From: Scleromatobacter sp038243995
GTDB taxonomy: Bacteria > Pseudomonadota > Gammaproteobacteria > Burkholderiales > Burkholderiaceae_C
Direction of reading: 5' to 3'
Assembly: GCA_038243995.1 (NCBI GenBank)
Contig: JBBRTV010000003.1
Coordinates: forward strand, 124,001-188,000
DNA: 64,000 nt
Part shown: positions 26,216 to 34,754 of the stretch, piece by piece
Numbering within the stretch: position 1 is the first letter of the stretch
Layout of the letters: every line of letters begins with the position of its first letter
Program-made: the position numbers and the translations under genes
Notes under the pieces: generated by a model
Told to the model about the DNA's origin: nothing
Database searches by the model: none
The model's input: the letters and a program-made list of their open reading frames with translations, nothing else

Positions 26216-28765
26216 TCACGCCGGGCCGCGGGCGCCGCGCCGCGCGAGCCCCCACTTCACCGCCTCGAACCACAGCACGCTGGCGGCCACCGCGCCGAGG
26301 CCCAGCGCCAGCAGCCCCGGCGCGGGCATGGCGAACGCGAAGAGACGGCGCAGCAGCGGGACGCCGAGGACGCAGCCCAGCAGCGCCACCGCGGCGACGG
26401 AAATCCAGAGGAACGCCGGGTTGAACGCGCTCCGCGCCTTGGGCGAGTAGCGCTCCCAGTGCCTGTTCACGAAGATGAGACCGAGGTTTGAGAGCACCAT
26501 CGCGGCGAAGGTGACGGCCCGCGCGACGTCGTCGGATCCGGCTGCGCGGCGGCCTACCGCATAGACCCCGAGCAACAAGCCCAGCAAGCCGAGTCCCTGC
26601 AGCAGCCCGCGCACGAGAACGGCCATGTCGAACAGCCGGGCGTCCGGACGCCGCGGCGCAACAGTCATCGCGCCGGGCTCGATCGGCTCGGCCTCGAACA
26701 CCACCGAGCACGCCGGGTCGATGATGAGCTGCAGAAACAGGATGTGCACCGGCATCAGCAGCATCGGCCATCCCAGCAGCACCGGCAGCATCGACAGGCC
26801 GACGATGGGCACGTGCACGGCGACGACGAAGACGATCGCCTTGCGCAGGTTCGCGAACACGCGCCGGCCGTAGCGCACCGCCGTCACGAGCGAGGCGAAG
26901 TCGTCGTTCAGCAGCACGAGGGCCGACGCCTCGCGCGCCACGTCGGTGCCGCGCGCCCCCATGGCGACGCCGATGTCGGCTGCCTTCAGCGCGGGCGCGT
27001 CGTTGACGCCGTCGCCCGTCATCGCGACGACGTCGCCGCGCGCCTGGAACGCCTGCACGAGGCGCAGCTTCTGCTCCGGCTGCACGCGGCAGAAGATGCG
27101 CGTGTCGGCGAGCCGTGCGCCCAGTTCGGCGTCGCTGAGAGCGACCATGTCCGGGCCGGTCAGCACCACGCCGTCGGTCGGCAGGCCCGCCTGGCGCGCG
27201 ATGGAAATCGCCGTGGCGGGATGGTCGCCGGTGATCATCACGACCCGGATGCCGGCCGCGCGGCATTCGGCGATCGCCTGGGGGACGTCCGGCCGCACCG
27301 GATCCTCGAGGGCGACGAGTCCGAGGAATTCGAAATCGAAATCGTGCTGGATGGCCGGCAAGCGCTCGGCGCCGAAGCTCGCCCGGGCGACGCCCAGCAC
27401 CCGCAGGCCCGCGCCGGCCATGGCCAGCACCTGCGCGGCGATCGCTTCCAGGCGCGCGGCGTCCAGGTGGCACAGGTCGGTGATCGCCTCCGGCGCACCC
27501 TTGGCCGCGATCATCCGTGCGCTGCGATCCGGCGACTGCCAGACCCGCGACATCGCGAGCATCTCGCGCGACAGCGGGTAGTCGTCGACCAGCGTCCAGT
27601 CGCCGTGCAGGTGCTCGGTGTCGGCGAGCAGTCGCTGCCCGGCGTCGACGATCGCCGACTCCATCGGATCGAAGGCGCGGCGATGGCTGGCGAGCACGGC
27701 GAACTCCAGCACGCCGTGCAGTTCCTCCTGCAACGCGGCGGCACCGTCGGCCACCCGGTCATGCACCGCCACTTCCGACCACAGCCGCCGCACCGTCATG
27801 CGATTGGCTGTCAGCGTGCCCGTCTTGTCGACGCAAAGCACCGTGGCGGCGCCGAGCAGCTCGATGGCCGGAATGCGGCGCGCCAGCACTTTCTCGCGTG
27901 CGAGCCGCCACGCGCCCAGCCCCAGGAACAGCGTCAGGATGACCGGGAGCTCCTCCGGCAGGATGGCCATCGCCAGCGTGAGGCCGGCCAGCAAGGCCTG
28001 CAGCCAGTCGCCCGTCGCGATGCGGTAGGCGATCGCCAGCGCCCCGGCGAGAACCAGGCCCGCGACGGCCAGCCGCTTCACGACGCGGCGGGTCTCCCGC
28101 TGCACCGGCGTGTCTTCGCCGCCCAGGGTCTCGAGCGACTTGCCGATGCGCCCGAGCGCGCTGCGTTCGCCGGTCGCGACGATGCGGCCGCGCGCCGTGC
28201 CCTGGGTCACCAGCGTGCCGGAGAACGCCTGCGACTCGTCGCCGGCGGTCGGTGCGGCGGCGACGCCGTCGGAGCGCGCGAGCGCGGTCTTGGCGACCGG
28301 CACCGATTCGCCCGTGAGCATCGATTCGTCGACCATGAAGTTGGCGGCGTCGACCAGCGCGACATCGGCCGGAATGCGGTCGCCTTCGGCCAGCAGCACG
28401 ATGTCGTCGCACACGAGCTCGCGGCTGGCGATGCGGGCCGGCTCGCCGTCGCGCACGACGACCGCCTGCGGGCTGGAGAGATCGCGCAAGGCCTCGAGCG
28501 AGCGCTCCGAACGGCGCTGCTGCACGAAGGTGATGGCCATCACCACGAACACGAAGCCGAGCAGCATCAGCGCCTCGCCCCGGTCGCCGAGCAGCATGTA
28601 GATCGCGCCGCAGCCGACGAGCAGCAGGAACATCGGCTCCGCGAGGACGTTGCGCAACAGCCCGAAGACGCTGCGCCGGCGCGATGCCGGCAGCTCGTTC
28701 GGGCCGTCGCGGGCCAGGCGGTCGCGCGCCTCGCCGCTGGCCAGGCCCTCCTGCACGCGCGGCAT
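26216..28765 (-). CDS. P-type cation-transporting ATPase (P2A-like)
   Basis: An 849-aa pump. The actuator domain carries DESMLTGESVPV, the phosphorylation site is CVDKTGTLTANRM, and the hinge is MTGDGVNDAPALKAADIGVAMG. Helix 4 reads AILPEELPVILTLFLGLGAWR, like bacterial P2A Ca2+/Mn2+-type pumps, and the final helices have the LQLIIDPACSVVFEAEP motif. The substrate cannot be fixed; Ca2+ or Mn2+ is likely. It lies 12 bases downstream of a CDF exporter and near two stress-protein genes, suggesting a metal/stress operon. Confidence 0.88.
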   Translation of the reverse strand: MPRVQEGLASGEARDRLARDGPNELPASRRRSVFGLLRNVLAEPMFLLLVGCGAIYMLLGDRGEALMLLGFVFVVMAITFVQQRRSERSLEALRDLSSPQAVVVRDGEPARIASRELVCDDIVLLAEGDRIPADVALVDAANFMVDESMLTGESVPVAKTALARSDGVAAAPTAGDESQAFSGTLVTQGTARGRIVATGERSALGRIGKSLETLGGEDTPVQRETRRVVKRLAVAGLVLAGALAIAYRIATGDWLQALLAGLTLAMAILPEELPVILTLFLGLGAWRLAREKVLARRIPAIELLGAATVLCVDKTGTLTANRMTVRRLWSEVAVHDRVADGAAALQEELHGVLEFAVLASHRRAFDPMESAIVDAGQRLLADTEHLHGDWTLVDDYPLSREMLAMSRVWQSPDRSARMIAAKGAPEAITDLCHLDAARLEAIAAQVLAMAGAGLRVLGVARASFGAERLPAIQHDFDFEFLGLVALEDPVRPDVPQAIAECRAAGIRVVMITGDHPATAISIARQAGLPTDGVVLTGPDMVALSDAELGARLADTRIFCRVQPEQKLRLVQAFQARGDVVAMTGDGVNDAPALKAADIGVAMGARGTDVAREASALVLLNDDFASLVTAVRYGRRVFANLRKAIVFVVAVHVPIVGLSMLPVLLGWPMLLMPVHILFLQLIIDPACSVVFEAEPIEPGAMTVAPRRPDARLFDMAVLVRGLLQGLGLLGLLLGVYAVGRRAAGSDDVARAVTFAAMVLSNLGLIFVNRHWERYSPKARSAFNPAFLWISVAAVALLGCVLGVPLLRRLFAFAMPAPGLLALGLGAVAASVLWFEAVKWGLARRGARGPA

Positions 28766-28777
28766 GCCTTTAGCCTC

Positions 28778-29755
28778 TCAAGGGAGCACAGACGCCAGCG
28801 GCTGCGCCGCCAGGGCGTCGGGAGCGTGATCGAGGTCGGGACGCTTCCACGGATCCACGTGGGTCATCAGGTTGAGCACCCGATGGCGCTCGAGCACCCG
28901 CCGGCGCGCGAGCACCGCGATGTCGTGGCCGGCCTCGACCGTGATCGTCGCGTCGACCTCGATGTGCGCGTCCACGACGATCATGTCGCCCATCTTGCGG
29001 GTACGCAGGTCGTGGACGTTCTGGACGCCGGGGGTCTCGCTCAGCGTCGTGCGGATCGCCGCGACTTCCTCGTCGTCGACCGCCCGGTCCATCAGGTCGT
29101 GCAACGCATCCCAGGCGAACGACCAGCCCATGCGCGCGACCATGAAGCCGACGATCAGCGCCGCGATCGGATCGAGGATCGGATAGCCCGCCAGGTTGCC
29201 GACGATGCCCAGGCCGACCACGAGCGAGGACGCCGCATCGGAGCGCGCGTGCCACGCGTTGGCCACCAGCATCCCCGACTTGACGCGCTGGGCGATCGCC
29301 AGCATGTAGCGGAAGAGCAGTTCCTTGGAGACCAGCGCGATGCCGGCGACCCACAGCGCGGCCACGTGCACCTGCGCCACCGAGCCCGGATCCTCGAGCT
29401 TGCGCACCGCCGACCAGAGCATGCCCACGCCGACCGCCACCAGCAGCAGACCGAGCACCAGCGAAGCGGCCGTCTCGAAGCGCTGGTGGCCGTAGGGATG
29501 ATCCTCGTCCGCGTCCTTCCTGCTGTGGTGGCCTGCGAACAGCACGACGAAGTCGGCGACCAGGTCGGACAGCGAGTGGATGCCGTCGGCGATCAGGCCC
29601 TGCGACTTCGACACGATGCCGATGGCGACCTGGGCGGTCGCGAGGCTCACGTTCACGCCGACGCTGACCCAGGTGCTGCGGGCGCCGGCTCGCGCCCGCT
29701 CTTCCAGCGCGCCGGGGGAATCTTCGAGGTCGTCGGCGAATTCTTCGCGATTCAT
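28778..29755 (-). CDS. Cation diffusion facilitator (CDF) family exporter
   Basis: A 325-aa protein with a six-helix membrane domain. The two metal-binding signatures are ADGIHSLSDLVAD (helix 2) and NAWHARSDAASS (helix 5), the H-D/H-D arrangement typical of Zn2+/Fe2+/Mn2+ antiporters. A cytoplasmic C-terminal domain follows (VHDLRTRKMGDMIVVDAHIE). It is followed after 12 bases by the P-type ATPase on the same strand, so the two are likely co-transcribed and handle divalent cations together. Confidence 0.9.
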   Translation of the reverse strand: MNREEFADDLEDSPGALEERARAGARSTWVSVGVNVSLATAQVAIGIVSKSQGLIADGIHSLSDLVADFVVLFAGHHSRKDADEDHPYGHQRFETAASLVLGLLLVAVGVGMLWSAVRKLEDPGSVAQVHVAALWVAGIALVSKELLFRYMLAIAQRVKSGMLVANAWHARSDAASSLVVGLGIVGNLAGYPILDPIAALIVGFMVARMGWSFAWDALHDLMDRAVDDEEVAAIRTTLSETPGVQNVHDLRTRKMGDMIVVDAHIEVDATITVEAGHDIAVLARRRVLERHRVLNLMTHVDPWKRPDLDHAPDALAAQPLASVLP

Positions 29756-29822
29756 GGGGTTCCTGTTTCGGCCGCTCGCGGGCCTGCGGGCGGCATTGTC
29801 GACGGCCGCCGCGGCCGCCGCA

Positions 29823-30251
29823 TCACTTGACGAGCAGCACCGGGCAGGTCGCCGTCGCCAGGACGCGCTGCGCCACCGAGCCCAGCAGCAGGTCCAGCAT
29901 CGCGCCGCGACCCTTGGCGCCGAGCACGATCAGGTCGAACTTGCCCGTGCGCGCGAACTCGACGATCTCTTGCGACACGTGCCCCGTGCGCACCACCATG
30001 TCGTGCTTGATTCCCTCGGCGTCCAGCAGCTTGCGCGCCGGCTTGAGCTCTTCTTCGCTGAGTTCGCGCAGGTAGTCGTCCACCGCCTCGCTGCCCACGA
30101 TCTTGCGGGCGTGCCGCAGGCCGACGTCGTCGTGCACGCTGATGAGCGTGACCGAGTTCGACGGCGAAGCGAGCTGCCTGATCAGCTTGATGGCGAACTT
30201 CACGGCGTTGCGGGCCGACTTCGAACCGTCCGTGGCGGCGAGAATCTTCAT
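29823..30251 (-). CDS. Universal stress protein (UspA family)
   Basis: A 142-aa single-domain Usp. MKILAATDGSKSARNAVKFA opens the fold, and VLGAKGRGAMLDLLLGSVAQRVL near 108-130 carries the nucleotide-binding G-x2-G-x9-G-S pattern. Such proteins bind ATP and respond to stress or growth arrest. It lies between another usp gene (25 bases upstream) and the CDF exporter (67 bases downstream) on one strand. It differs clearly from the other two Usp proteins in the window. Confidence 0.9.
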   Translation of the reverse strand: MKILAATDGSKSARNAVKFAIKLIRQLASPSNSVTLISVHDDVGLRHARKIVGSEAVDDYLRELSEEELKPARKLLDAEGIKHDMVVRTGHVSQEIVEFARTGKFDLIVLGAKGRGAMLDLLLGSVAQRVLATATCPVLLVK

Positions 30252-30276
30252 TGGTCACTCCAGTGGGTGCGCGGGC

Positions 30277-30699
30277 TCATCGGATGAGGAGCACGGGAGT
30301 CTGGCACAACGCCAGCACCTGCGTGGCGACGGAGCCGAGCACGACGTTGGCGAGCGCGCCGAGGCCGTGCGAGCCCATCACGATCAGGTCGAAGCCCTCG
30401 CGCTGCGCCAGGTCGGCGATCTTGCGCGCCGGCGATCCGACGTCGTGCACGCAGGCCGCGACGATGTCGTGCCGCGCGAGGAATTCGCGCACCGGTCGCA
30501 GCACGGCCTGCGCATCCTCGTCGTAGTAGCCCTGCACGACGGCCAGGTCTTCGAAGGCCGCCGAGCGGTGCGGCGCGGCCGCCGCGCAGTGGATCACGGC
30601 GAACTGGTTGAGCGTGCCCGGCCATCGGCCGGGGCCGACGATGTGATCGAGCATCCGCTGCGTGTAGACGCTACCGTCGACGGCGAGCAAGATCTTCAT
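30277..30699 (-). CDS. Universal stress protein (UspA family)
   Basis: A 140-aa Usp starting MKILLAVDGSVYTQRMLDHI with GGAGG before the ATG. MGSHGLGALANVVLGSVATQVL is the ATP-binding segment. It is the close paralogue of the stress protein at 36209-36631: both share YYDEDA/YDEDAD, LRPVREF/LEPVRAF and VLALCxTPVLLxR. The long upstream in-frame extension (to 31227) is antisense to another gene and not coding. Confidence 0.9.
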   Translation of the reverse strand: MKILLAVDGSVYTQRMLDHIVGPGRWPGTLNQFAVIHCAAAAPHRSAAFEDLAVVQGYYDEDAQAVLRPVREFLARHDIVAACVHDVGSPARKIADLAQREGFDLIVMGSHGLGALANVVLGSVATQVLALCQTPVLLIR

Positions 30700-30844
30700 G
30701 GGGCCTCCGGCGTTCAAGCCGCGAGTCTGCCGGCAGGCCAGGGGAGCCGGTTGATCGATATCAAGCCGTCGATGGGGTATGCATGCGCACCACTGCGCGA
30801 ACGGCCCGTACCACCGGGCCGCCCCACCCGTCCGCTGGCGAGGA

Positions 30845-32158
30845 CTACCGCCAGATGCTGGCCAGCAGGGTCGCCGAGTTCGGGTTGCCCGCGGTCGTCT
30901 GCGCGAATCCCGCGACGGCCGTGGCACTGCCGGCGGCCACCGGAACCGTGCTGCCCCACCATCCGACGGAGATGGCGGTGCGCTTCCAGACGCCGGCGGT
31001 ACGTATCGACGAGCGCGCGGTGTTCGCGCCGTTGTCCATCCAGGTGACCAGCGCGAGAAGGCCGTCGGACGAGTACGCCGCCGTCGGCCAGAAGTCGTCT
31101 TCCATGGCCGCGGACAGTCGCTGCGGCGCCGGCCAGGCCCCTCCGGCCGGCGCGAGGCTCTGCCAGATCGATCCGGTGTTGTTGGCGTCCAGCGTCTGCC
31201 AGGCGGCGAGCACGTCGCCCGTCCCACTCATGGCGAGCGCCGGGTAGTACACCGATTGACTGGCGGAAACCAGCACGGGCACCCCCCACGCCGCATCGAC
31301 GGGCTTGCGCGCCACCCACATGCTGTTGCCGTCGAGATAGCCGACGGCGGCATTGCCGGCGGCGTCCAGGCCGGGCTTGGGATTCCAGGTCTGATTGCCG
31401 CTGCCGGCCGACACCGCCTGGGCCGGTTGCCAGCCGCCGCCCGCGGGCTGCAGCGCCGCGAGGATGGACCTCGGCTGCCCCCCGGACCCCTCCTGCCAGA
31501 CGGCGAGCGCCGCACCGGCGTCGTTGGTGGCGAGGTCAGCCAGCGAGGTGCCCACCAGGCCGGTCGACAGCCGGGTGGCCGCGCGCCACGGGCCCGGCCC
31601 CGGAACGCCGTCGCAGGCACCCGCGCCCGGCACGCCCGCGAGGCGGGTCGCCCAGACCGCCGACAGATCCCACCACACCATCGTGACGCTGCCATCGCAC
31701 GCGACGCCGAGCCGGATGTCCCACGCAACCGCGCCGGGCACGGCTTCGACGGCGGGGGCGAACGCGCCGCCCGGCGCCCGCAGCGACACCTTCAGCTTGG
31801 CCGGCACATAGCGCGTCGCCGCGGTCACGTAGGCGATCGCCGCCACCTCGTTGTTCCCGATGGCGGCCGCGATGAAGCCGACGCTCGTGCCGCCGCCCGG
31901 CACCGCCTTCGAGGGCGACCAGGCACCGGCCGCGGTCTTCTCGGCATAGCGCACCGCGCCGGTGACGGCCCAGACGGACAACGCGTGGTCGTTGCGGTTC
32001 ATCGCCACGAGGGGCGGATCCGGCGGCGAGGCGACCGCGACCGGCCCCTGCAGGGCGTGCCCGGCGTGCCAGGTGCCCGCGTCCGCGTGGCCGGACAGCG
32101 CGAGGCACGCCGCACCCACCGCGGCAGCAGCGAAGGTGTGAAGGGTCAGGGTTTTCAC
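30845..32158 (-). CDS. Secreted repeat protein, probable beta-propeller
   Basis: A 437-aa protein. The start is a GTG at 32156-32158, chosen because AAGGGAG lies 5-6 bases upstream and a signal peptide follows directly (VKTLTLHTFAAAAVGAACLA...SGHADA). The mature part repeats a unit of W(S/R/Q)xxxxxS followed by AxAVWQ-type strands (GAWSPSKAVPGGG, GPWRAATRLSTG, GGWQPAQAVSAG, AWPAPQRLSAA). This suggests blades of a propeller. The function is unknown. It is divergent from the SHP cytochrome operon. Confidence 0.65.
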   Translation of the reverse strand: MKTLTLHTFAAAAVGAACLALSGHADAGTWHAGHALQGPVAVASPPDPPLVAMNRNDHALSVWAVTGAVRYAEKTAAGAWSPSKAVPGGGTSVGFIAAAIGNNEVAAIAYVTAATRYVPAKLKVSLRAPGGAFAPAVEAVPGAVAWDIRLGVACDGSVTMVWWDLSAVWATRLAGVPGAGACDGVPGPGPWRAATRLSTGLVGTSLADLATNDAGAALAVWQEGSGGQPRSILAALQPAGGGWQPAQAVSAGSGNQTWNPKPGLDAAGNAAVGYLDGNSMWVARKPVDAAWGVPVLVSASQSVYYPALAMSGTGDVLAAWQTLDANNTGSIWQSLAPAGGAWPAPQRLSAAMEDDFWPTAAYSSDGLLALVTWMDNGANTARSSIRTAGVWKRTAISVGWWGSTVPVAAGSATAVAGFAQTTAGNPNSATLLASIWR

Positions 32159-32357
32159 GTCGACTCCCTTGCCTTGCGGACGGGTGCCCGCGGTGCTTCC
32201 ACGGTAGCGCCCGTATTCCCATCGTCGTTGCGCCAGCGCAATCTCGATCGTGATCGGCACCCGGAGGATGGGCGGCGCGTTGCGACAAGCCCACGCGGCG
32301 TCCACGATCTTCCCGGTCGGCACCCGCTGAGCGAAGCGGCCGCGGCCGGACGGGCTC

Positions 32358-32374
32358 GTTAAGAAAGCCCTAAG
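32358..32374 (+). promoter_or_regulatory. PmrA/QseB-type direct repeat upstream of the SHP operon
   Basis: GTTAAG (32358-32363), 5 bases, CCTAAG (32369-32374): a direct repeat with 11-bp period resembling the YTTAAK-N5-YTTAAK box of PmrA/QseB-class response regulators. It lies 34 bases before the first gene of an operon whose fourth gene encodes such a regulator, so autoregulation is plausible. Confidence 0.5.
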
Positions 32375-32408
32375 AACCCGGAGAGAACATGGCCTCCAAG
32401 GAGTCGCC

Positions 32409-32816
32409 ATGTACCCACCCGCCCTGAAACGCTCTCTCGTCGCCGCCCTGGTCGTCGCCGCAGGCATCGCCTGCGAGGCCCACGGGGCGACGCCTGTCGA
32501 CCTGCTCGCGGGCTACGCCGCGGCCTCCGGCACCGTCCCCGATTCCGCGCGCGGCGAGCGCTTCTTCGTGTCCCGCCAGGGCCGGGAATGGAGTTGCTCG
32601 TCCTGCCACGGCGCACCGCCCACGCGGGAGGGCCGGCATGCCGCCACCGGCAAGCCGATCGCGCCGCTGGCGCCCGCCTTCAATCCGCAACGTTTCGCGG
32701 ATGCGGCGAAATCGGAGAAGTGGTTTCGCCGCAACTGCAACGACGTCGTCGGCCGCGACTGCAGCGCCGCCGAAAAGGCCGACGTCCTGGGCTGGTTGAT
32801 CGCGCTCAAGCCATGA
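32409..32816 (+). CDS. SHP-type c-type cytochrome (DUF1924 family)
   Basis: A 135-aa periplasmic monoheme cytochrome with a signal peptide (to about residue 26) and heme motif CSSCH at 63-67. The C-terminal segment WFRRNCNDVVGRDCSAAEK holds N109, the position where sphaeroides heme protein (SHP) uses Asn as a displaceable heme ligand, and two Cys (110, 118) that would form its disulfide. SHPs bind O2 or NO when reduced. AAGGAG precedes the ATG. The stop overlaps the diheme cytochrome start. Confidence 0.85.
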   Translation: MYPPALKRSLVAALVVAAGIACEAHGATPVDLLAGYAAASGTVPDSARGERFFVSRQGREWSCSSCHGAPPTREGRHAATGKPIAPLAPAFNPQRFADAAKSEKWFRRNCNDVVGRDCSAAEKADVLGWLIALKP

Positions 32817-33346
32817 CCGACACGCCGCCCCTGCTGTTGCCGAGGTTTCGCCTGTCGGCACCGAACATTTTCCCCCCGCGCCTGAAGCTGTGCTGCCTTC
32901 TCGCGGCAGCGTGCCTGGTGCAGGCCGCCCGGGCCGACGACGACGGCGGCCCGATGGCTGCGCGCATCCCGTTGCTGCCCGCCTACAAGACGGAGTGCTC
33001 CGCGTGCCACGTGGCCTACCCACCCGCCCTGCTGCCGGGCGCCGCGTGGCAGCGCCTGATGGCAAACCTGCCGCGTCACTTCGGCACGGACGCCTCGCTC
33101 GATCCGGTGACGGCGGCGCCGGTGGCGACCTGGCTGGTCGCCAACGCCGCCACCGGCACGACAGCGCGCGCGGCTCCGCCGGAGGATCGCATCACCCGCT
33201 CGCCGTGGTTCATCCGCCAGCACGACGAAGTTCCACCCGCCGCATGGAAGCGGCCGTCCGTGCGCAGCGCGGCCAATTGCAGCGCCTGCCATGCGCAGGC
33301 CGACCAGGGAGATTTCAATGAACACCATGTCCGAATCCCGCGCTGA
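32813..33346 (+). CDS. Diheme cytochrome c (DHC)
   Basis: A 177-aa exported protein with two CSACH motifs, one in KTECSACHVAYPPALLPG and one near the C-terminus in AANCSACHAQADQGDF. This is the DHC partner of SHP, passing electrons from a membrane cytochrome b to SHP. The start overlaps the shp stop (ATGA), and its 3' end overlaps the cytochrome b gene by 29 bases. The longer upstream frame is a shadow of the preceding gene. Confidence 0.85.
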   Translation: MTDTPPLLLPRFRLSAPNIFPPRLKLCCLLAAACLVQAARADDDGGPMAARIPLLPAYKTECSACHVAYPPALLPGAAWQRLMANLPRHFGTDASLDPVTAAPVATWLVANAATGTTARAAPPEDRITRSPWFIRQHDEVPPAAWKRPSVRSAANCSACHAQADQGDFNEHHVRIPR

Positions 33347-34055
33347 CACGCCCTCGGGTGCCGCACCCGCCCCCGCGTCCCCCGTCCTCGTCTGGGACGC
33401 GCCGGTGCGCGTATTCCACTGGCTGATGGTTCTCGGCTTCGCCGGCGCCTGGCTGACGGCAGAATCCGAGCGCTGGCGGCTCGTACACGTGACGCTGGGC
33501 TGGACGATGGTCGGCCTGGTGGCGTTCCGCATCCTCTGGGGACTGGTCGGCACGCGCTACGCCCGCTTCTCGAGCTTCGTGCGCGGGCCCGCGGCCGTCG
33601 CCGCCCACGTGCGACAGATGGTGCGCGGCACGCCCGCCCCGCACACCGGGCACAACCCGGCCGGTGCGGTCGCCATCGTCGTCCTGCTGGGCCTGACGCT
33701 GGTCGTCGGCGCGACCGGATGGGCCGTCTTCGACAACGCAGGCGGCGAGTGGCTGGAACAGGCGCACGAGATCGCCGCCAACGCGATGCTGCTCGTCGTC
33801 GGCGCCCACATCGCCGGCGTCGTCCTCGGCAGCTGGCTCCAGCGCGAGAATCTCGTTCGCGCCATGATCACGGGACGCAAGTCGGGCCGGCCGGGCGACG
33901 GCGCGCGCAGCGCCTGGCGCAGCGTCGCGATCCTGATGCTGGTCGCCGTGCTGGGCTTCTGGTGGCTGCAATGGCACGGCGCACCGGCCAGCGGCCCGGC
34001 AGGCCCCTTGTCGACCTCCGCGACGGTTCGGGATCGCGACGGCGACGACGACTGA
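33318..34055 (+). CDS. Cytochrome b561-type membrane protein
   Basis: A 245-aa four-helix diheme cytochrome b. Histidines lie in VRVFHWLMVLGFAG, LVHVTLGWTMVG, QAHEIAANAML and VVGAHIAGVVLG. The start at 33318 has AGGGAGA upstream. It is the quinol-side electron donor for DHC and SHP. An extra C-terminal helix (VAILMLVAVLGFWWLQW) and a short Asp-rich tail end the protein. Confidence 0.88.
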   Translation: MNTMSESRADTPSGAAPAPASPVLVWDAPVRVFHWLMVLGFAGAWLTAESERWRLVHVTLGWTMVGLVAFRILWGLVGTRYARFSSFVRGPAAVAAHVRQMVRGTPAPHTGHNPAGAVAIVVLLGLTLVVGATGWAVFDNAGGEWLEQAHEIAANAMLLVVGAHIAGVVLGSWLQRENLVRAMITGRKSGRPGDGARSAWRSVAILMLVAVLGFWWLQWHGAPASGPAGPLSTSATVRDRDGDDD

Positions 34056-34082
34056 TCGCCGAATCCGGGACACACTGGCCCC

Positions 34083-34754
34083 ATGCGCATCCTCCTTGCC
34101 GAAGACGACCCGCTGCTGGGCGACGGCCTGCGCGCCGGATTGCGACAACTGGGTTTCCTGGTCGACTGGGTGCTCGACGGCAACGCCGCCGAGCGCGAGC
34201 TGGGCACGGGCGCCTACGCCGGCGCGGTGCTCGACCTCGGGCTGCCGGCCAAGGACGGCATGGACGTCCTCGCGTCGATCCGCCGGGCCGGGATAGACAC
34301 GCCGGTGCTCGTGCTGACGGCGCGCGACGCCCTGCCGGATCGCATCCGCGGCCTCGACTCCGGCGCCGACGACTATGTGGTCAAGCCGGTCGACCTCCAC
34401 GAACTGGCCGCACGGCTGCGCGCCCTGGTGCGGCGGGCGCACGGCCAGCCGCAGGAATGCATCGAGATCGGCGACGTGAAGCTGGATCCCGCGGCGCGCC
34501 AGGTGGAATGCGCGGGACGATCTGTGGCGATGTCGGCACGCGAGTTCGACCTGCTGCACGCGCTGATGCTCAACGGCGATCGCGTGCTCTCGCGGGATCA
34601 GATCGCGCAACATCTGTACGGCTGGGGCGAGGAAGTCGAGAGCAACGCCGTCGAGGTGCATGTCCACCACCTGCGGCGCAAGCTCGGCAACGCCCTGATC
34701 CAGACCGTGCGCGGCGTCGGCTACACGATTCGTCGCGGAGGTCCCGCGCGATGA
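34083..34754 (+). CDS. OmpR-family response regulator (QseB/PmrA-like)
   Basis: A 223-aa regulator. The receiver has the acidic pair in LLAEDDPLLGDGL, phospho-acceptor Asp in AVLDLGLPAKDG (about D51), and the conserved Thr and Lys in VLTARD and YVVKPVD. The winged helix ends with VEVHVHHLRRKLG and IQTVRGVGYTIRR. It sits after the SHP/DHC/cyt b genes and overlaps its kinase (ATGA). It probably controls the redox operon through the direct repeat at 32358. Confidence 0.93.
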   Translation: MRILLAEDDPLLGDGLRAGLRQLGFLVDWVLDGNAAERELGTGAYAGAVLDLGLPAKDGMDVLASIRRAGIDTPVLVLTARDALPDRIRGLDSGADDYVVKPVDLHELAARLRALVRRAHGQPQECIEIGDVKLDPAARQVECAGRSVAMSAREFDLLHALMLNGDRVLSRDQIAQHLYGWGEEVESNAVEVHVHHLRRKLGNALIQTVRGVGYTIRRGGPAR

